A DNA stretch of 64,000 bases from Deltaproteobacteria bacterium (GCA_016218915.1 JACRCQ010000042.1:248001-312000), one strand, 5' to 3'; numbered from the stretch's first letter, positions 1 through 9,018 are shown. Translations and numbers: made by a program. Notes: a model not told the origin generated them from the letters alone.

Positions 1-226
1 TGCGCATCGCCACGCTCACATCGAGATACAGGTTGTAGGGGCTCTCGGACAGCGCAATGCCAGCGGGATTGTAGTAGATCGCGGTGGGGTTGGTGGACAC
101 CGGCGTGCCGTGCTCGGCGCCGAATCGCGCCGTGGAGAACCCGGAAGCGCTCGAATTGCTGCCCCAGGCCAGGGTGCCGATCAGAACGCTCCCCAAGATA
201 CCGAAACGGTAGGCTCTATTTCGCAT
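1..226 (-). CDS. FadL/OmpP1-family outer membrane protein, N-terminal fragment
   Basis: Only the first 75 residues are present; the gene reads leftward off the window edge. ATG at 226 gives a signal peptide (Arg-rich start, then a hydrophobic stretch with GILGSVLIGTLA). The following mature sequence carries GFSTARFGAEHGTPV and then the box NPAGIAL at residues 53-59. That box in this position is typical of FadL/OmpP1/TodX porins, 14-stranded barrels that carry hydrophobic compounds such as long-chain fatty acids across the outer membrane. It is transcribed divergently from the lipoprotein gene at 357, with a 130-bp spacer that should hold both promoters. The family call rests on the N-terminal hatch-like region only; the substrate cannot be told. 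Confidence 0.75.
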   Translation of the reverse strand, partial: MRNRAYRFGILGSVLIGTLAWGSNSSASGFSTARFGAEHGTPVSTNPTAIYYNPAGIALSESPYNLYLDVSVAMR

Positions 227-356
227 GTGGTTTCCGCCCGCTCTTCAGGCTCTGCTACCACATTCGATGGCCGGCACGAATAAATTGTTCTACGGTCTGG
301 AGCGAGTCACGAAACATTCTCGTCGTGCATCGAACCCTTCACGGACCATGGCTCAC

Positions 357-1040
357 ATGAACTCCCTCGTCTCATTTCCGACCAAGATGATTCCTTGGAT
401 TGCGTGCGCTGCTGCGATGGCTTCCGGGTGTGCGGACCCTGAAGGGGCGTTCAACGACTTCAAGGATCGCTACCAGGCCACCCAGGGGCAGGTCGAAGCG
501 GGAGCGCCGGACGGGCCGCAAGGGGATGGAGCTGCGTGCGTGCTTCCGGAACCTGGCGACGTCGACGACAAGTACCTGTTCGCCCTTTCTGCCAACGTAC
601 TGCCAAAGAAGCCGATCGTGTGCGTTGGGACGCTGACGATCACGCAGGGGGCGAGCGGCCCCGAGATCTCGTTCAGCCTGCAGCCGGTGCTATCCACGGA
701 CCGGCGCACGCCGACCGGTACTCCGCTGGTGGCGGGGCCGGTTCCCATCAACGCTGACGGGAGTTTCGTGGCGGATTTCGGGGGAATCAAGGTCAATGGA
801 AACGCGAACCCGATTTCGGGCAGCGATCTGGAGACGACCTCGACGGTGCTGACCGGTGGCCCGGGAGCGTTGTGCAAGCCGGCCGACTTCATATGCGGCG
901 CGGTGACCGGACAGGTCATCGTGCCGGCCACGATCAACCTCGGCGAGGGCGTCGGCTCCAAGTTCACCTTGCAGCGGATCACGGATCCGAATCAGTACCC
1001 ACCCCCGATGATCGACTGCGCGGGTACGACCGTGAAGTGA
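357..1040 (+). CDS. Small exported lipoprotein, unknown function
   Basis: The frame is open from 225, but the ATG at 357 gives a proper lipoprotein signal: Lys in the n-region, a hydrophobic core, and a lipobox MASGC with Cys at about residue 25. The mature 200 residues hold pairs of Cys (CVLPEPGD, VCVGTL, LCKPADFICG, IDCAG) and look like one compact beta-rich domain without repeats. No known family was recognised. It is probably an envelope-anchored protein, and it is divergent from the FadL-like porin. The ATG at 387 would remove the positive n-region and is less likely. Confidence 0.7.
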   Translation: MNSLVSFPTKMIPWIACAAAMASGCADPEGAFNDFKDRYQATQGQVEAGAPDGPQGDGAACVLPEPGDVDDKYLFALSANVLPKKPIVCVGTLTITQGASGPEISFSLQPVLSTDRRTPTGTPLVAGPVPINADGSFVADFGGIKVNGNANPISGSDLETTSTVLTGGPGALCKPADFICGAVTGQVIVPATINLGEGVGSKFTLQRITDPNQYPPPMIDCAGTTVK

Positions 1041-1156
1041 CACCGCCGACAGGCGGATGGGGTTCGCGAGCAGCGAAGGGCGGCCATCAACGGAAATCGC
1101 CTGGAAATTCCCGTTGATGCGGCAGAGGGATTAAGGGACAATTCGCCCGGGAAACA

Positions 1157-4100
1157 ATGGCCGGAGAGGAACTTCGCGGCTCGTCGGGAGGGGAAGCCCT
1201 CGCGATCGGGTTGGACCTGGGCGCTGCGACCGTGAAGGTGGCCGTTGCTACAGGTCTGCAAGCCAACCTGCTGGCTTGGCCTGAAGGGCCTGTCTGCCCC
1301 GCCGCATTGTCACTGAGCAGCGGCACGGTCCTGTTCGGCAAGAGCGCGCTGGAGCGGGTTGGAACCCACTGGAGCGACACAGTGGTCGAACCTCTATCGC
1401 TGGCGGGCGGTCCAGGAGCGGTGCTCGAAGGGCGCGCGCAATCGGCAGAGCAGCTCATCTCCTGGTGGTTGGAGCGGGCGATCGCCTTGGTTCAGCGTGG
1501 GTATCCGGCTGCGGAACCAAGGCTGGTGGCCTGTGTGCCATGGGAGGGCAAGCAGGTCACGCATCCGGCCATGGTGTCGGCGGCCTCGAGATCCGGCGTT
1601 CAGCTGCTGACCACGGTCCAGTCGACCACTGCCGCAGCCCTGGGACATGCCTCGATCACCGGCCAGCGAGAATCGACGCTGCTGGTCGTCGACGTTGCGG
1701 CCCATCGGCTCGAAGCGGCGATCATTCGGATGCAGGCGGGCAAGCTCAGCGTGGCGGCCCGGGCTTGCGAAAAGATGGGCGGGGGATCGCTCGACGACGC
1801 GCTGGCAGAATCCTGCCTCAGGGAGCTGTTCCCAGGGCTCGACATGCGCCGCCTCGACCCCACGCGTCGGGCGCTGATCCAACTCGAGTGCGAGCGTGTG
1901 AGGAAGCTGCTGGGCGAGCAGCCTCGCGCAACGCTTCGAGTCCAGCTCACTTCCGGCGCAGGACCTGATTCTGGTCCGGCCATGGAGGTCACGCGCCGCC
2001 GCCTGGAGGATCTCACCAAGCCGTTGAGGGAGGCCATTGCCGGGGCTGTGCGCCGCGCCTTGGTTGAGGCCAACCTCAAGCCCCAGGAGCTGCACGACGT
2101 CATCGCAGTCGGCGGAGTGTCGCACATGCCCCTGGTGGGCGCGGCGATACGCGATGCAACCGGACGCACGCCTGCGGGAACGGACATCGATGGAGCAGCG
2201 GCGCGGGGCGCTGCAATCATTGCGGCGAAGCTGAGCGCGACGACCCGTTCGAATTCACAGCCGCCGCTGCGCGATTCTCATCCTGCGACCACGACGCGCG
2301 ATCCGGCGCGTCCATCCGGACCTGCACCCTCTCCATCGTCGCCGCCGGTCCGGCCCCCTCCCTCCTCGCCCCCGGCGAAGCCCTCACCTTCGGCGCCGCC
2401 CGTCAAGGACTCGCCAACGCAGCCGGCGATGCGCTCGGTGTCGCCCACCTACGTTCGCGCGCCGATCTCGCCCACAGGCGAGACGATGCCGGCGATGCAG
2501 GCGCAATCGATGCCGCAGGATCCGGTGGAGGTGCGCACAGCCCCTTCGGTGCGGGTTGCAGAAGCCATCATTCCGTCGAGACGCCGCGTACCCCAGCCCT
2601 ACAGCACTGTGTCTGGTTCAACCCGGCCTTCTCGACCGGCACCGTCGCAAGAGCCGGCCACGACACCGGCAAGGCCCTGGTTCATCAAGCCCTCGGAGCC
2701 GGCTCCCTCATCGGGCGGGAAAGCCAATGAGTCGCAGCGCCCGGATGAGCCGCCTCGTGCTGCGCCGGGCCCGCCCGCGCATCCAACGTTGAAGTCGCCG
2801 GTGATGGCGGATCCGAACGCACCGCCCGCGGAGAGTTCGCCCCAGGATCGGGCCAACGCCGATGAAGGGCGGCAGGCGATGGTGCCTCCGGCGCGCCCAT
2901 CGGTCGAGATGGTGCTCGGCGCTGCGCGCGCGTCGATCCCTCCTGTGATCCAGGAATCAGAAGCTCCGCCAGCGCCCTCGGCGCCTGCTGCAGTGACCCC
3001 GCGATCGCCCGCTGGGATTGCAGAGCCGACCGCGCCCGATTCCGCTCCACCAAGCGTCGAGCCTGCTCCGCGCGCGACCGTCCCGGTACCAGGTGCTCGC
3101 GGCTCGCTGCCCCCTGGTGTCGTGGTGCCGATGCAAGGGTCGTTCGTGGTTCCCCGCAATGCCGCGGACTTGGTTAAGCTGCCTTTGCGCCGCGCACTGA
3201 CCTCGCAGGATCTGGATCCCATCTGGCTGCCCGTCCTCCTGATATCCCTTGCGAAGCGCAAGGACATCGTGGGGACCATGCACGTCCAGGGCGCCGCAGG
3301 CTCGATCGTCGCCAGGATCGCGAACGGAGGCGCGCTGCTCGAGCCTCTCAAGCCCAAGGATCCCCTGCTCGCCGCATTCAAGTGGGAGAAGGGCACGTAC
3401 AAGGTGCAGGTCGACGGGTCGAAGACCTCCACGGAACGGCCAGAGAGCTTCTCGAAGACGGCCGTCGAGGGCATCCGGGACGTCCTGCGTCAGGACACGG
3501 AAGCGAGCATCGAGGCAGCTTTGGGCGAGAAGCTCAAGTCGTCGCCGAAGGTGACTGCGCGCGGCCTCGGGTTGGCGGAAGCGGTGGGATTCTGGACGGC
3601 GGAGAAGCGATTCCTGAAGTACCAGTGCGATGGGTCTCTGACAGGGCTCGAGGCGATGAAGTGCAGCGGCATCAGCCGTTTCACTGCACTGCAGGTCTTG
3701 TTCGTGATCGATCTGTTCGGGGAGCTCACCTGGGGAGCGCCGCACAGGAAGGCTGGCCCCACGGTTGCGGAGCTGGTTGCCTCCAGGGTCAAGGAGGCGT
3801 CGCACGCGAACCACTTCGAGCTGCTCGGTCTGCATTGGAGCGCGCTCGAAGAGGAGATCGAGCGTGCCTACCAGCGCATGGTGGCGGAGTACGGCCCGTC
3901 GAGCGAGGCTTTCCGGGAAGCGCCGGATGCTGCGCGAACGCTGCTCGAGGCAGCGAAGCAGGCGCGGGCAGTGCTCGCCGAGCGCGGCTCGCGCATGGCG
4001 TATCTCCAGAAGGTCAAGCCTGATCTCGACTTCCTGGCGCTCAAGGAGCTCTTGCGAACCCGCTCCGAGGCGCTGGATTTGAAGGGACAGCAAAGCGAAG

Positions 4101-4195
4101 CGCGCGCCACGGATCGGATCCGCGCCGGAGTGGACCCCCTCGCCCGTCGCGCGAGCTCGCCATCGATCGACCTCTCGAAGCTCAAGAAAGACTGA
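1157..4195 (+). CDS. Hsp70-like ATPase with Pro-rich linker and J-domain-like C-terminus
   Basis: Residues about 15-360 resemble the Hsp70/DnaK actin-fold ATPase. There is a phosphate-1-like IGLDLGAATVKVAVA near the start and an adenosine motif AVGGVSHMPLV near residue 315. The usual phosphate-2 motif DLGGGT is replaced by DVAAHR, so ATP turnover may be altered. Residues about 370-660 are a disordered Pro/Ser/Ala-rich linker. The rest is folded and includes, near residue 890, FELLGLHWSALEEEIERAYQ, which resembles a J-domain helix I-II but has no HPD. No classical substrate-binding domain was recognised. Large multidomain proteins with pieces like these are common in myxobacteria and their roles are mostly unknown. 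A cytoplasmic location is likely because no signal peptide is seen. Confidence 0.75.
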   Translation: MAGEELRGSSGGEALAIGLDLGAATVKVAVATGLQANLLAWPEGPVCPAALSLSSGTVLFGKSALERVGTHWSDTVVEPLSLAGGPGAVLEGRAQSAEQLISWWLERAIALVQRGYPAAEPRLVACVPWEGKQVTHPAMVSAASRSGVQLLTTVQSTTAAALGHASITGQRESTLLVVDVAAHRLEAAIIRMQAGKLSVAARACEKMGGGSLDDALAESCLRELFPGLDMRRLDPTRRALIQLECERVRKLLGEQPRATLRVQLTSGAGPDSGPAMEVTRRRLEDLTKPLREAIAGAVRRALVEANLKPQELHDVIAVGGVSHMPLVGAAIRDATGRTPAGTDIDGAAARGAAIIAAKLSATTRSNSQPPLRDSHPATTTRDPARPSGPAPSPSSPPVRPPPSSPPAKPSPSAPPVKDSPTQPAMRSVSPTYVRAPISPTGETMPAMQAQSMPQDPVEVRTAPSVRVAEAIIPSRRRVPQPYSTVSGSTRPSRPAPSQEPATTPARPWFIKPSEPAPSSGGKANESQRPDEPPRAAPGPPAHPTLKSPVMADPNAPPAESSPQDRANADEGRQAMVPPARPSVEMVLGAARASIPPVIQESEAPPAPSAPAAVTPRSPAGIAEPTAPDSAPPSVEPAPRATVPVPGARGSLPPGVVVPMQGSFVVPRNAADLVKLPLRRALTSQDLDPIWLPVLLISLAKRKDIVGTMHVQGAAGSIVARIANGGALLEPLKPKDPLLAAFKWEKGTYKVQVDGSKTSTERPESFSKTAVEGIRDVLRQDTEASIEAALGEKLKSSPKVTARGLGLAEAVGFWTAEKRFLKYQCDGSLTGLEAMKCSGISRFTALQVLFVIDLFGELTWGAPHRKAGPTVAELVASRVKEASHANHFELLGLHWSALEEEIERAYQRMVAEYGPSSEAFREAPDAARTLLEAAKQARAVLAERGSRMAYLQKVKPDLDFLALKELLRTRSEALDLKGQQSEARATDRIRAGVDPLARRASSPSIDLSKLKKD

Positions 4196-4210
4196 GCAGG
4201 CGCGACGCGG

Positions 4211-5242
4211 TCATGGGATCACGCGCACCGCGGGTGTCCACGCGTGCGTGCCGTCGGACCGATCGACCCGCGCGCGCACGTACCCTTCGTTGCCCCGCAG
4301 CGCGTAGGAGCGAGCCCGGCCCGATGCGCTGAGCGCAACACCTCCCAGCCCGATGAAGCTCACGCGCGCATCCGCTTCTTGTGGCCAGACCTCGTAGCTG
4401 TCCTTGCCGACACGGATGCGGGCAATCCGCGGACCGGTCGAGGCATAGAGAGAGCCGGAAAGGAGTGCCGCGCAGATTCCCTTGCGATCGAGTGTGGGCG
4501 AAGCCACCTGCACCCACCCTTTCCCCGGGTAGGCCGGCGGCTCGTCGCAGGAATCGAGGTGGTGCATGTCATCGACTGCAGCGCCCATCAGATCGATGCC
4601 TGCGCCAAGCGCCAGATCCCACAGCTGCTCGTGGGAGGGAACCGAGTCATCGCCTTGTTGATAGACGTAGGGGTGCCCGCTGGCGATCTCGAGCAGGGCT
4701 GCGCCGCTGAACGAGGAGATGTCGCCCGGAGTCAAGGCGAGCTCGAAGTTCGGGTGGTTGATCAGCGCCACGCCAGACTGAAAGCTGGTCTGCAGCACAG
4801 CGCGGACGACTGCATCCGAGGAAGTGGGGAAGTCACCGCCGTCGATGGTCTCGCGGGTGCAGAGAGCATTGACGTGGACCGGCTTGCCCTTGGCGAGCAT
4901 CGAGATCTCCTCGCCTTCGATCAGGATGAACCCGGGTTCGGGTGGACGTGGCAAGGCGACCTGATTGTGATCGGTCAACGCGAGGAACTGGTAGCCGTGT
5001 GCGCGGTACCAGGCAGCGACCACATCCGGGTCGCTGTCACCATCGCTGCGCGTGGTGTGCGTGTGGATGTTGCCGCGCAGAAAGGAGCTCCAATCGAACG
5101 TCCTGGCAAAACGTGGGGCATGGGGACCAGGCTCCGGGCTGCGGGCTGCTTCGTGTCCTCCGCGCACACCCATCGCGGCCAGGGCCAGCGCTGCAGCTGC
5201 GATGGAGAGCAAGAGCAGCGCAGCGGAGCGAGCGGGATTCAC
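4211..5242 (-). CDS. PHP-domain metal-dependent phosphoesterase (CehA/McbA type)
   Basis: An N-terminal hydrophobic helix (ALLLLSIAAAALALAAMG) should export or anchor the protein. It is followed by a PHP domain with the metal-binding signatures NIHTHTTRSDGDSDP, LTDHN, a glutamate-bearing EGEEISM, INHPN and DDMHH, in the usual order. Domains of this kind hydrolyse phosphoesters or related bonds with two or three metal ions; the substrate here is unknown. The frame is open to a TTG at 5299, which would overlap crcB by 38 bp. The GTG at 5242 leaves a 19-bp gap, has CCGGAG upstream and starts just before the signal helix, so it is preferred. It lies directly downstream of crcB and may be co-transcribed with it. 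Confidence 0.8.
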   Translation of the reverse strand: MNPARSAALLLLSIAAAALALAAMGVRGGHEAARSPEPGPHAPRFARTFDWSSFLRGNIHTHTTRSDGDSDPDVVAAWYRAHGYQFLALTDHNQVALPRPPEPGFILIEGEEISMLAKGKPVHVNALCTRETIDGGDFPTSSDAVVRAVLQTSFQSGVALINHPNFELALTPGDISSFSGAALLEIASGHPYVYQQGDDSVPSHEQLWDLALGAGIDLMGAAVDDMHHLDSCDEPPAYPGKGWVQVASPTLDRKGICAALLSGSLYASTGPRIARIRVGKDSYEVWPQEADARVSFIGLGGVALSASGRARSYALRGNEGYVRARVDRSDGTHAWTPAVRVIP

Positions 5243-5261
5243 GGCTCGCGGGCTCCGGAGC

Positions 5262-5642
5262 TCATCGGAGTAGAGCGCGAGCCGCGCCGAGGCCGACAAG
5301 ACCTGCGGCGATGCAGGCGACCAGGGTCACGAGCACATTGGTGGCTGCGAGCCGGAAGCTGCCTCGCGACACCAGATCGAGGGTCTCGTAGTTGAAGGCC
5401 GAGTAGGTCGTGAACCCGCCCATCAAACCGGTCGCGAGCGTGATTCTGGCGGTGGGCGACAGCACATCCGAGCGAAGGCCGAGGTGCATGACGATCGCGA
5501 TCACGAACGAGCCGAGCACATTGACGATGAGCGTTCCATAGGGGAAGCCCTGGCCGAGATAGCGGACAGCACCGAGCGAGACGAGGTAGCGTGCAGCGCT
5601 TCCGACGCCTCCCGCGATGCTGATGAGTACCAGGGTCTTCAT
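5262..5642 (-). CDS. crcB: Fluoride efflux channel CrcB/Fluc
   Basis: The protein has 126 residues and four predicted membrane helices, the normal size for the small dual-topology fluoride channel that lets F- leave the cytoplasm. Family marks are the N-terminal GGVGSAARY, GTLIVNVLGSF in helix 2, and GLMGGFTTYSAF with the conserved GFTTYS sodium/fluoride-site segment. The ATG start is followed by a typical MKTLVLISIAGG. A single gene is present, so the active form would be a homodimer. No fluoride-riboswitch sequence could be made out upstream; instead the upstream region is occupied by a MITE-like element. Confidence 0.95.
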   Translation of the reverse strand: MKTLVLISIAGGVGSAARYLVSLGAVRYLGQGFPYGTLIVNVLGSFVIAIVMHLGLRSDVLSPTARITLATGLMGGFTTYSAFNYETLDLVSRGSFRLAATNVLVTLVACIAAGLVGLGAARALLR

Positions 5643-5716
5643 CTACCGCCGCTTGGACAGGCGGCCATGGTGGCGGGCAGGCAGCAGGGTGTCAAGTCGA
5701 CGCAGGGGACCGAGGG

Positions 5717-5948
5717 AGTACTGCGTGCCCGAAGTGCATTGGGGGATCACGGGCGATGTGTGAAGCCCACAGATCCTGCGTTCTTTCGCAACCGTAGCGC
5801 CACGGCATCCGCCGTGGCTGCGTTTGGCACGGCATGCCGTGCCAAACGTAGGCACGCCTTGGCGTGCCGGGATCCGCTGCCCCGAACGCATTCGGCCCCC
5901 GGTGGGCGCGGCAACGGATCCCCCTACGCACTTCGGGCACAGGGTACT
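5717..5948. mobile_element. MITE-like element with 32-bp terminal inverted repeats
   Basis: The two ends, 5717-5748 (forward) and 5948-5917 (reverse strand), match at 27 of 32 positions. They share the core GTGCCCGAAGTGC and end in GGGGGATC. The 232 bp between the outer ends contain no gene but three consecutive hairpins. The right end begins within the CTAG that holds the stop codon of the MerR gene. A 66-base sequence nearly identical to the right end occurs once more, at 41218, again directly at a TAG stop. Size, inverted ends and second copy fit a non-autonomous transposable element. No transposase is in the window, and target-site duplications could not be proved. Confidence 0.6.
5799..5868. 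repeat. Three consecutive hairpins inside the MITE-like element
   Basis: The hairpins are GCCACGGC/GCCGTGGC with a 4-base loop at 5799-5818, a perfect 28-bp palindrome at 5821-5848, and GGCACGCC/GGCGTGCC with a 2-base loop at 5851-5868. They lie between the MerR gene and crcB, both leftward, and could stop or shield transcripts. No T-run follows, so a terminator role is inference. Confidence 0.6.
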
Positions 5949-6705
5949 AGCGTGCGGCTCCCCGTTTGCGACTGCGCGCGCGCTTGGCTGGCAGCTGTGG
6001 ACCCTCCTGCTGGACCAGCTCGCGAAGCGTGGGCAGAAGGAGCCGTCTGCGAAGCAGCACCACGAGGCGCTCGCTGAGAACCGTGGCCGCCTCGGTCAGC
6101 CGTGCAAGCTGATCGCCACCGTGAACGAGCACGCTGTCCCGGAACAATCCGAGCTCTACGCGCACCAGGCTCTGCACGGCGGTCAGGTACGATTGCAGGA
6201 TCTCCGGCGGAAGCATCTCGCGGGTGATGCCAGCATCGCGCGCAGCCTGCAGCGTCTCGAGCATCACCAGGTCGTCGCCCGCGTAGTGCTCCCCTGCTGC
6301 ATCGCGGATGGGCGAGACCAGGCCGATCGCGCCCAGCCAGTCGAGCTCAGCGGCAGGCATGCCGGCTTCGATGATCTTGTCGCGGGAGGCCGATTGCGCC
6401 GGGGCGAGTCGCTGGAGCACGGCGCTGATAGCTTCTTCTGTGGCAGCCACAGCAGCGGGGCCCTGGTCGTCGAGCAGCCCCTTGATCACCTTCAAGGGGA
6501 GGAACCGCGTGCCCTGCAGCTTCTTGATCGCCTTGATCCTGGGGATCGATGAAGGGTCGTACCACGCCATGGAGCGTCCGGTGCGCGCAGCAGGCGGGGG
6601 CAGAAGGCCTTCGCGGATGTAGTGCTTGATGGTCGCAGCCGGGACGCCGCTCTGGCGAGCCAGGTCGGACATCTTGAGAAGCTGGGGGTGGGTCTTGTTC
6701 TGCAT
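5947..6705 (-). CDS. MerR-family transcriptional regulator
   Basis: Residues about 10-80 form a MerR winged helix-turn-helix: MSDLARQSGVPAATIKHYIR followed by EGLLPPPAARTGRSMAWYD and the helix RIKAIKKLQGTRFLPLKVIK. The remaining 170 residues are helical, contain no obvious Cys metal site, and probably form the ligand-sensing and dimer part. It ends in a basic tail (KRARSRKRG). ATG at 6705 is the natural start. Its target is unknown. The stop codon coincides with the right end of the MITE-like element. Confidence 0.9.
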   Translation of the reverse strand: MQNKTHPQLLKMSDLARQSGVPAATIKHYIREGLLPPPAARTGRSMAWYDPSSIPRIKAIKKLQGTRFLPLKVIKGLLDDQGPAAVAATEEAISAVLQRLAPAQSASRDKIIEAGMPAAELDWLGAIGLVSPIRDAAGEHYAGDDLVMLETLQAARDAGITREMLPPEILQSYLTAVQSLVRVELGLFRDSVLVHGGDQLARLTEAATVLSERLVVLLRRRLLLPTLRELVQQEGPQLPAKRARSRKRGAAR

Positions 6706-6715
6706 GAGGCTAGCT

Positions 6716-7738
6716 CTACAATCGCTGCACCGCCCCAGTCTCTACCACCTCGAACGCTGTCCCCGGAACCGTCTTGAGCTGATCCAGGTCCTCATCGTTC
6801 CACCGGCTGTCCTTGGCGCCGGAGATGAACCAGCTCGTGCCGGTGTCGGCCACCAGCATCCCATAGCGGCTCAGCGCCTGCAGGACTACGCGCGCTTGCC
6901 CATGGAATCGGCTTTGATCGAAGCTGGAACGCAGTCGCAGACGCGCGCCCATCGGGGGATACCTGGGGTCGTCCGCTTCGCCGTAGTGGGTGGCTGGCGC
7001 GACCCATGCCTTCTGGGGACGCCACACCGTGAAGCGCAGCGCATGCCGGATCTCGCCTGCGGCCACTTCGTCATAGCGCACCAGCCCCGGCAGGATCGGA
7101 AGCCCTGCCTGATCGCACGATGTCCACCCCCGCGGGCGCAATGCGTTGGACCGCAAATCGAAGCGTGCGGAAGCGTCGCACGCCCATCCCGAGCCTCCGG
7201 CCCTTGCCGCATGGTAGAGCTCGAACAGCAGGCATGTCCCTGATTGCACCACAAGCACGTGATGGTCCGAGCCGAACTCCACCGGCGCATTGGCTGGTAT
7301 CGGCATCGGTCCTGGGTCGCTTTCCGAAGGATACCCATCCTTGTGATACGAGATGGGGACAGGCGGCTGCGACGGTGGGACGATCACGTACGGGAATCCG
7401 TATTCCGGGTTCGACCCGAAGTCAGCGTGCAGGTTGTGATCCCCTCCCTCGTTGATCGCGGCAATGTAGATTGCTGAGCGCGAATCCACGGGCTCGCGGG
7501 AGATGTCGCGGTTCCAAGGGCTGTCCGGGGGAAAGATCGCGCATCCTCCGATCTGGGGAACACGGTCCAAGGCGGGTGCCGGAGGCAGAGCGTTCGACGG
7601 CTGCGGATGCGCCCCGGTCGACGGGGTCTGCGAAGCGACGGTCTCTGGGGGCGGAGCGCTTCGGGCAGCGGAACGATCGCAGCCGGTCGTGGCAAGGACG
7701 AGCACCGCGAGGAGCGACGCAATTGGCGAGGGCTTCAT
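6716..7738 (-). CDS. Secreted lipoprotein, conserved-looking unknown
   Basis: The frame is open to 8110, but ATG at 7738 gives a clean lipoprotein signal: MKPSPIASLLAVLVLATTGC with Cys at residue 20, then a Pro/Ala-rich spacer. The 290-residue domain that follows contains CAIFPPDSPWNRDIS, FGSNPEYGFPYVIV, FGSDHHVLVV, HALRFTV and a GARLRLR segment. The many Trp, His and Asp residues suggest an extracellular enzyme or binding protein, but the family was not recognised. It lies 10 bp upstream of nothing related: the next leftward gene is the MerR regulator, 10 bp after its stop, so the two may share a transcript. Confidence 0.75.
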   Translation of the reverse strand: MKPSPIASLLAVLVLATTGCDRSAARSAPPPETVASQTPSTGAHPQPSNALPPAPALDRVPQIGGCAIFPPDSPWNRDISREPVDSRSAIYIAAINEGGDHNLHADFGSNPEYGFPYVIVPPSQPPVPISYHKDGYPSESDPGPMPIPANAPVEFGSDHHVLVVQSGTCLLFELYHAARAGGSGWACDASARFDLRSNALRPRGWTSCDQAGLPILPGLVRYDEVAAGEIRHALRFTVWRPQKAWVAPATHYGEADDPRYPPMGARLRLRSSFDQSRFHGQARVVLQALSRYGMLVADTGTSWFISGAKDSRWNDEDLDQLKTVPGTAFEVVETGAVQRL

Positions 7739-7803
7739 CGGGGCGATCCTAGCAGAGCGCGTGGAGCGGCCGCTCGCGACTGTGTGGGGGGTGCGCGGAG
7801 TCG

Positions 7804-9018
7804 CTAGCGGGGTGCACGAAGTCTCGAGCTTTTCTGCGATCGAAGGGCTGCGATCAGGGCCAGCAGCATGACAGCGATTGCGCCCGAAGCGCCGCTCCGA
7901 CGACCTCGGGATGCCGCGGAGCATCCGCCCTGTTGTGGGTCGCTGGCGATCCCCTGCGAGGCCGCCGCTCCCTCGGTCGAGCTTGCGTCCACTCCGCTGT
8001 CGACGCTGCCGCCACCGGCACCTGCGCTTCCGCACCCCTCGGCATAGACAGCCAAGGCGTCGTCCGACAGGTGTGCATTGCTGTAGCCCTGCCCGACCAG
8101 GCTGGCGCACTTATCCAAGACCTCTTTCATCCCGGCGCAGTTCGGGAAGGCCGCAAGGTCAAGCGTGTCGGTGGAAGCGCACCACGAAGGCGTGCTTGCG
8201 GTCGCAGAAGTCAGAGAGTTGGTCGCAACCACACGCGCGCAAATCGTTCCGGTGGCTCCGACGAGATCCACGGGGTTGGACCCTGCGACGGAGTACGCGC
8301 CGCCATTGACGGATAGCTGCAGCTCCGGGACTACGAAGGGCTTTGCGGCAGCGAGCGGCTCGTCCACATCGACTTGTGCGCTGAAGCGAGGCGCGGGGAC
8401 GATCGTCTCGCCGGTGCACGCGGTCCTGTTCACACAGTCGGAGCCCATGGGAACAAGGCAGCAGACGGTTCTTCCAGCATGGAACGTATGGCTCACGGCA
8501 AGCGATGGGGCTTCCATCACGGGCTTGGGCGGTTGGAACGGCCCTGGGCCGGTTGTGAACTGCAGGTCGACCGGGTTGCCGAGCAGCCCCTCGACGCGGA
8601 GCGTGTACGTCGTAGACGGGAGGAAAGGGGCATCGGGCCGCCATGTGAAAACGGTTGTACCGTCGAGAGCGGTCGAGTTCTCGGTGTGCTTGATCGGTGG
8701 CACTTCCGTCGTGTTGGGTGAACCAGGAACCAGGGCATTGTCAGGTCCGCGGACTGCGATAACGGCACCTTGCCCGGAGTCGGGTGCCAGATAGCCACCC
8801 AAAGCGTAGGTTGCGTCGAGCAGGATGCGGACCGCGCCATCGGTCGGGACGCCGGTGGGGTCGACGGCCCAGGACGCCGAGCTCCAACCGGGTGCGTGCC
8901 AGAACGAGGAGGAGCCGGAGCACCCTTCTGCGCTGCGAATTCCTCCTGGCACCGCCACGAAGAAGGCAGTGAATCCAGCGATGGTGACGGCTGAGGCTAG
9001 GCACAGATGGCGACGCAT
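7804..9018 (-). CDS. Exported MYXO-CTERM protein with Ig-like region
   Basis: ATG at 9018 gives an export signal (MRRHLCLASAVTIAGFTAFF); an in-frame ATG at 9039 is the alternative. The next 100 residues (PTDGAVRILLDATYAL through TYTLRVEGLLG) resemble a bacterial Ig-like domain of the Big_5 kind. A Cys-containing central part follows, then a Gly/Ser/Asp-rich linker. The C-terminus GGCSAASRGRRSG, a hydrophobic helix IAVMLLALIAAL and a basic end form a MYXO-CTERM-like sorting tail, in which the Cys is thought to be lipidated and the helix removed. No catalytic motif is visible. Function unknown; surface display is likely. Confidence 0.75.
   Translation of the reverse strand: MRRHLCLASAVTIAGFTAFFVAVPGGIRSAEGCSGSSSFWHAPGWSSASWAVDPTGVPTDGAVRILLDATYALGGYLAPDSGQGAVIAVRGPDNALVPGSPNTTEVPPIKHTENSTALDGTTVFTWRPDAPFLPSTTYTLRVEGLLGNPVDLQFTTGPGPFQPPKPVMEAPSLAVSHTFHAGRTVCCLVPMGSDCVNRTACTGETIVPAPRFSAQVDVDEPLAAAKPFVVPELQLSVNGGAYSVAGSNPVDLVGATGTICARVVATNSLTSATASTPSWCASTDTLDLAAFPNCAGMKEVLDKCASLVGQGYSNAHLSDDALAVYAEGCGSAGAGGGSVDSGVDASSTEGAAASQGIASDPQQGGCSAASRGRRSGASGAIAVMLLALIAALRSQKSSRLRAPR

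Noticed and set aside
5643..5716. Fluoride riboswitch before crcB
   Set aside because: I looked for the conserved riboswitch core upstream of the crcB start and could not find it; the region instead holds the MITE-like element.
5799..5868. Intrinsic terminator for the MerR or crcB transcripts
   Set aside because: The hairpins are strong but no T-run follows on either strand, and they lie inside a transposon-like element.
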